Of a stretch of DNA of 64,000 nucleotides, positions 62,343-64,000 are shown in pieces; position 1 is the first letter of the stretch; the number at the start of each line of letters is the position of its first letter. Source of the DNA: UBA4575 sp002386945 (GTDB taxonomy: Bacteria; Pseudomonadota; Gammaproteobacteria; UBA4575); the NCBI GenBank assembly GCA_943789445.1, contig CALSUC010000001.1:310001-374000 (forward strand), written 5' to 3'. Under the pieces are notes generated by a model, which saw only the letters and a list, made by a program, of their open reading frames with translations, made no database searches and was not told the origin of the DNA. Made by a program: the position numbers and the translations under genes.

Positions 62343-63359
62343 ATGCCAAAAAATATCGTGATATTTTCTGATGGCACCGGACAGGAGGGCGGTAAAGGTA
62401 TAAACACGAATATTTATAAACTATTCAATATGATTGAAGATCGTACTCTGGATCAAATATCTTTCTATGATAGAGGTATAGGTACGGGGCGGCGAAAACT
62501 GTCTGGAAATATTGGCGGCGCGGGTATATCAAAGAATATAAAGGAGTGTTACACCTTTATATTTGAGAATTATGAGGCGGGTGATCAAATCTACTTGTTT
62601 GGATTTAGTCGTGGCGCGGCGACAGTTCGAAGTCTGTCAAGCTTCATTCATTATTTTGGAATATTGCCAAGATCTTGTTCGGGTCTGATAGGCGATGCTT
62701 ACAAAATTTACCGAATTAAAGACGATGCAAAACGCAAACGAAAAGCAAGTGAATTTGTATCCTCTCACCACACCATGTGGACAAGCATTCGATTTCTTGG
62801 TTGCTACGATACTGTTGCCGCATTAGGCGTCCCAATTAAATTTATCGATGCTCTAACAAGTATGATCCCCACGTTAAAACATAAATTTCATAACTTTAAA
62901 TTGAGCGAAACTGTTGAGAATGCTTACCATGCCTTAGCGATTGATGATGAACGAGAAGTTTTTCATCCGATACTATGGAGTCAAGAAATATTGTCGTATC
63001 AAACTGTTAAGCAAGTATGGTTCTGTGGAATGCATACTGATGTTGGCGGTGGTTATGAGGAGCAAGAGTTGTCTAATATTCCATTGCTATGGATGCAGGA
63101 TATGGCTGTTAAACATGGTCTGATCATGTACCAGAAACATACGGTTTCTATCGAAGGAAATATAAACGGATTCATGCATAATTCTCGTGAGGGATTTTTT
63201 GGTAAATTTTACCGACAAAAAAATCGTTTTTGGGATTCAAAAAGGACAGATAAGCCTGCGGTTCATAATAGTGTCTTGCAACGGTTGAAAAATGTTAATA
63301 ACGAAGGTAACCCTACTTATAGCCCATGGATATTAGAGGCTGAATATGAAGTGGAGTGA
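62343..63359 (+). CDS. DUF2235 alpha/beta-hydrolase (Tle1-like phospholipase family)
   Basis: The 338-residue protein has KNIVIFSDGTGQEGGKGINT at the N-terminus, the nucleophile elbow YLFGFSRGAATVRS (S89), FLGCYDTVAALGVP with the acid, and MHTDVGGGYEEQELSNIPLL with the histidine. These are the DUF2235 hallmarks shared with type VI Tle1 phospholipase effectors and other hydrolases. No signal peptide, VgrG/PAAR gene or immunity gene is nearby, so an effector role is only one option. It lies 57 bp after the CDGSH-GltS gene, has AGGAG upstream, is A/T-rich, and is followed within five bases by an attC-like element. Confidence 0.85.
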   Translation: MPKNIVIFSDGTGQEGGKGINTNIYKLFNMIEDRTLDQISFYDRGIGTGRRKLSGNIGGAGISKNIKECYTFIFENYEAGDQIYLFGFSRGAATVRSLSSFIHYFGILPRSCSGLIGDAYKIYRIKDDAKRKRKASEFVSSHHTMWTSIRFLGCYDTVAALGVPIKFIDALTSMIPTLKHKFHNFKLSETVENAYHALAIDDEREVFHPILWSQEILSYQTVKQVWFCGMHTDVGGGYEEQELSNIPLLWMQDMAVKHGLIMYQKHTVSIEGNINGFMHNSREGFFGKFYRQKNRFWDSKRTDKPAVHNSVLQRLKNVNNEGNPTYSPWILEAEYEVE

Positions 63360-63363
63360 AAAT

Positions 63364-63451
63364 GCATAACAAAGCAGATGTAGACGGTTTAAAAGCGTAC
63401 GTCGGTCTCTGGATTTGACACGCTTTAGGTGTCTGATTTACGTCGTTAGCT
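63364..63451 (+). repeat. attC-like inverted repeat (candidate integron cassette recombination site)
   Basis: The 88-bp element starts four bases after the DUF2235 stop. It has R''-like GCATAAC (63364-63370), a 5-base spacer, L''-like AGATGTAGAC (63376-63385), a central stem pairing AAAGCGT (63392-63398) with ACGCTTT (63420-63426), L'-like GTCTGATTT (63431-63439), a 5-base spacer, and R'-like GTTAGCT (63445-63451). L'' is one base longer than L', like the attC extra-helical base. Spacer lengths and position after an ORF fit attC. R' deviates from GTTRRRY at one base, and no integrase gene is present. Confidence 0.55.
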
Positions 63452-63489
63452 GGCAGAATCAAGCGTGGAGTAGTGGGTCGCACGGATTA

Positions 63490-63510
63490 ACTAAGCACTA
63501 ACTATCAGCA
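63490..63510 (+). repeat. Direct repeat copy 2
   Basis: Exact second copy of the 21 bases at 59879-59899. It covers the stop codon of the ABC-ATPase gene and marks the right border of the segment carrying the CDGSH-GltS and DUF2235 genes. Confidence 0.9.
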
Positions 63511-64000
63511 ATCAATTGTCCATTCAGATAATGTTGCGCAATGCTCGATGTTGGTGCTTGGAAAAAGTGGTTGGCATTGGCCTGTTCTGCCAATCTTCCT
63601 TGATAGATAAAAATCACCTCATCCGCTAGTCGTTGTGCCTGTGGAATGTCATGCGTGGTCATGATGATCTTGCTGCCGCTGTCGCGGAATTGTTGTACTA
63701 GGGTTTCAAATTGATAGGCGGCCGGTGGGTCTAAGGCAACAGTTGGTTCGTCTAGTAGCAATACCTTAGGTCGTAGTACCCAGGCGCGGGCGAGTGATAG
63801 GCGCTGTATCTCACCACCCGATAGGCTGCTGACCTTGCGCTGCTGTAATTCACTGAGACCACAGACGTCTAAGGCGTGGTCGATGCGTTCTTGCCGCTGT
63901 GCCTTTTCTGTTTGACTGATCGATAACACAAATTCCAAATGAAAGCGTACCGAGCGGTCGAAGAAGCTGGGTTTTTGTAATACCAGTGTGCGCCAGTATT
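63498..64000 (-). CDS. ABC transporter ATP-binding protein, N-terminus cut by window edge
   Basis: The minus-strand frame is open through the right edge; upstream of the first possible start it continues WRTLVLQKPSFFDRSVRFHL, which is the Q-loop region. Then come the signature LSGGEIQRLSLARAW, Walker B VLLLDEPTVALDP, the H-loop IIMTTHDIPQA, and a tail ending NGQLIADS. Only the part after Walker A is in view. It resembles the phosphate/tungstate-type importer ATPases (TupC-like), but the substrate cannot be assigned. A decayed copy of its 3' end lies at 59924-60137. Confidence 0.85.
   Translation of the reverse strand, partial: YWRTLVLQKPSFFDRSVRFHLEFVLSISQTEKAQRQERIDHALDVCGLSELQQRKVSSLSGGEIQRLSLARAWVLRPKVLLLDEPTVALDPPAAYQFETLVQQFRDSGSKIIMTTHDIPQAQRLADEVIFIYQGRLAEQANANHFFQAPTSSIAQHYLNGQLIADS

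Noticed and set aside
1..64000. tRNA genes, rRNA genes, prophage or insertion sequences
   Set aside because: No cloverleaf, rRNA, transposase, integrase or phage structural gene was recognised in any gap or frame.

Overview
The window is a chromosomal segment of a gammaproteobacterium. Support comes from blocks of gene order typical of that class: yggT-proC-yggS facing pilT; pyrB-pyrC'-pyrR-ruvX-yqgE-tonB-gshB; metK facing tkt-gap-pgk; rpe-gph-trpE followed by trpGDC-speD-coq7; rplM-rpsI; and zapA-6S RNA with ygfB-pepP-ubiH-ubiI. Base composition is moderate (close to half G+C by eye) except for a more A/T-rich island near 60.3-63.4 kb. I cannot place it below class. The LplT-Aas fusion, HU-like and histone-H1-like proteins, class I aldolase, and the Rpe/Gph/GlcF genes are compatible with a free-living sulfur- or C1-oxidising lineage, but no gene here proves autotrophy.

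Layout. 0-7.5 kb: a cut-off ABM-type monooxygenase, a three-domain phospholipid-recycling enzyme (aas), cysQ, yrfG, a YkgJ-type metal protein, an orphan MbcA/ParS-type protein, hspQ and a TerB-domain gene. 7.5-11.4 kb: an HU-like nucleoid protein, yggT-proC-yggS and pilT. 11.4-21.2 kb: a long minus-strand block carrying pyrimidine genes (pyrR, pyrB, an inactive-looking dihydroorotase pyrC', and a PyrK-like iron-sulfur subunit), ruvX, yqgE, tonB, gshB, rsmE, and the methyl-cycle pair ahcY/metK. 22-29 kb: a sugar-phosphate operon tkt-gap-pgk-pyk-fba ending at a strong terminator. 29-38.6 kb: bioD, a PrcB-like secreted protein, deaD, purC, purE-purK, a quinone-type oxidoreductase, and two nucleoside-recognition/membrane genes. 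38.6-48.4 kb: a small cytochrome c, a CopD-like protein, rpe-gph, a candidate Trp leader peptide, trpE-G-D-C, speD, coq7, glcF and a thioredoxin-fold ferredoxin. 48.4-59.9 kb: a candidate small RNA, rplM-rpsI, an HpaI-type aldolase, rpiA/ilvA, a histone-like protein made of twelve exact 12-residue repeats, EVE, 6S RNA, zapA, ygfB, pepP, ubiH, ubiI, a small acidic protein and ppiC.

The right end (59.9-64 kb) is the accessory part. The 3' end of an ABC-transporter ATPase gene occurs twice: a decayed, frameshifted remnant directly after ppiC, and an intact (edge-truncated) copy at 63.5 kb. Between them lies an A/T-richer segment encoding a double-CDGSH/FMN glutamate-synthase fusion and a DUF2235 alpha/beta hydrolase. 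Immediately after the DUF2235 stop codon is an 88-bp imperfect inverted repeat with the R''/L''/L'/R' architecture of an integron attC site. My best reading is that these two genes form a mobile gene cassette, or a similar island, inserted next to ppiC with no integrase in view. This is the most interesting part of the window.
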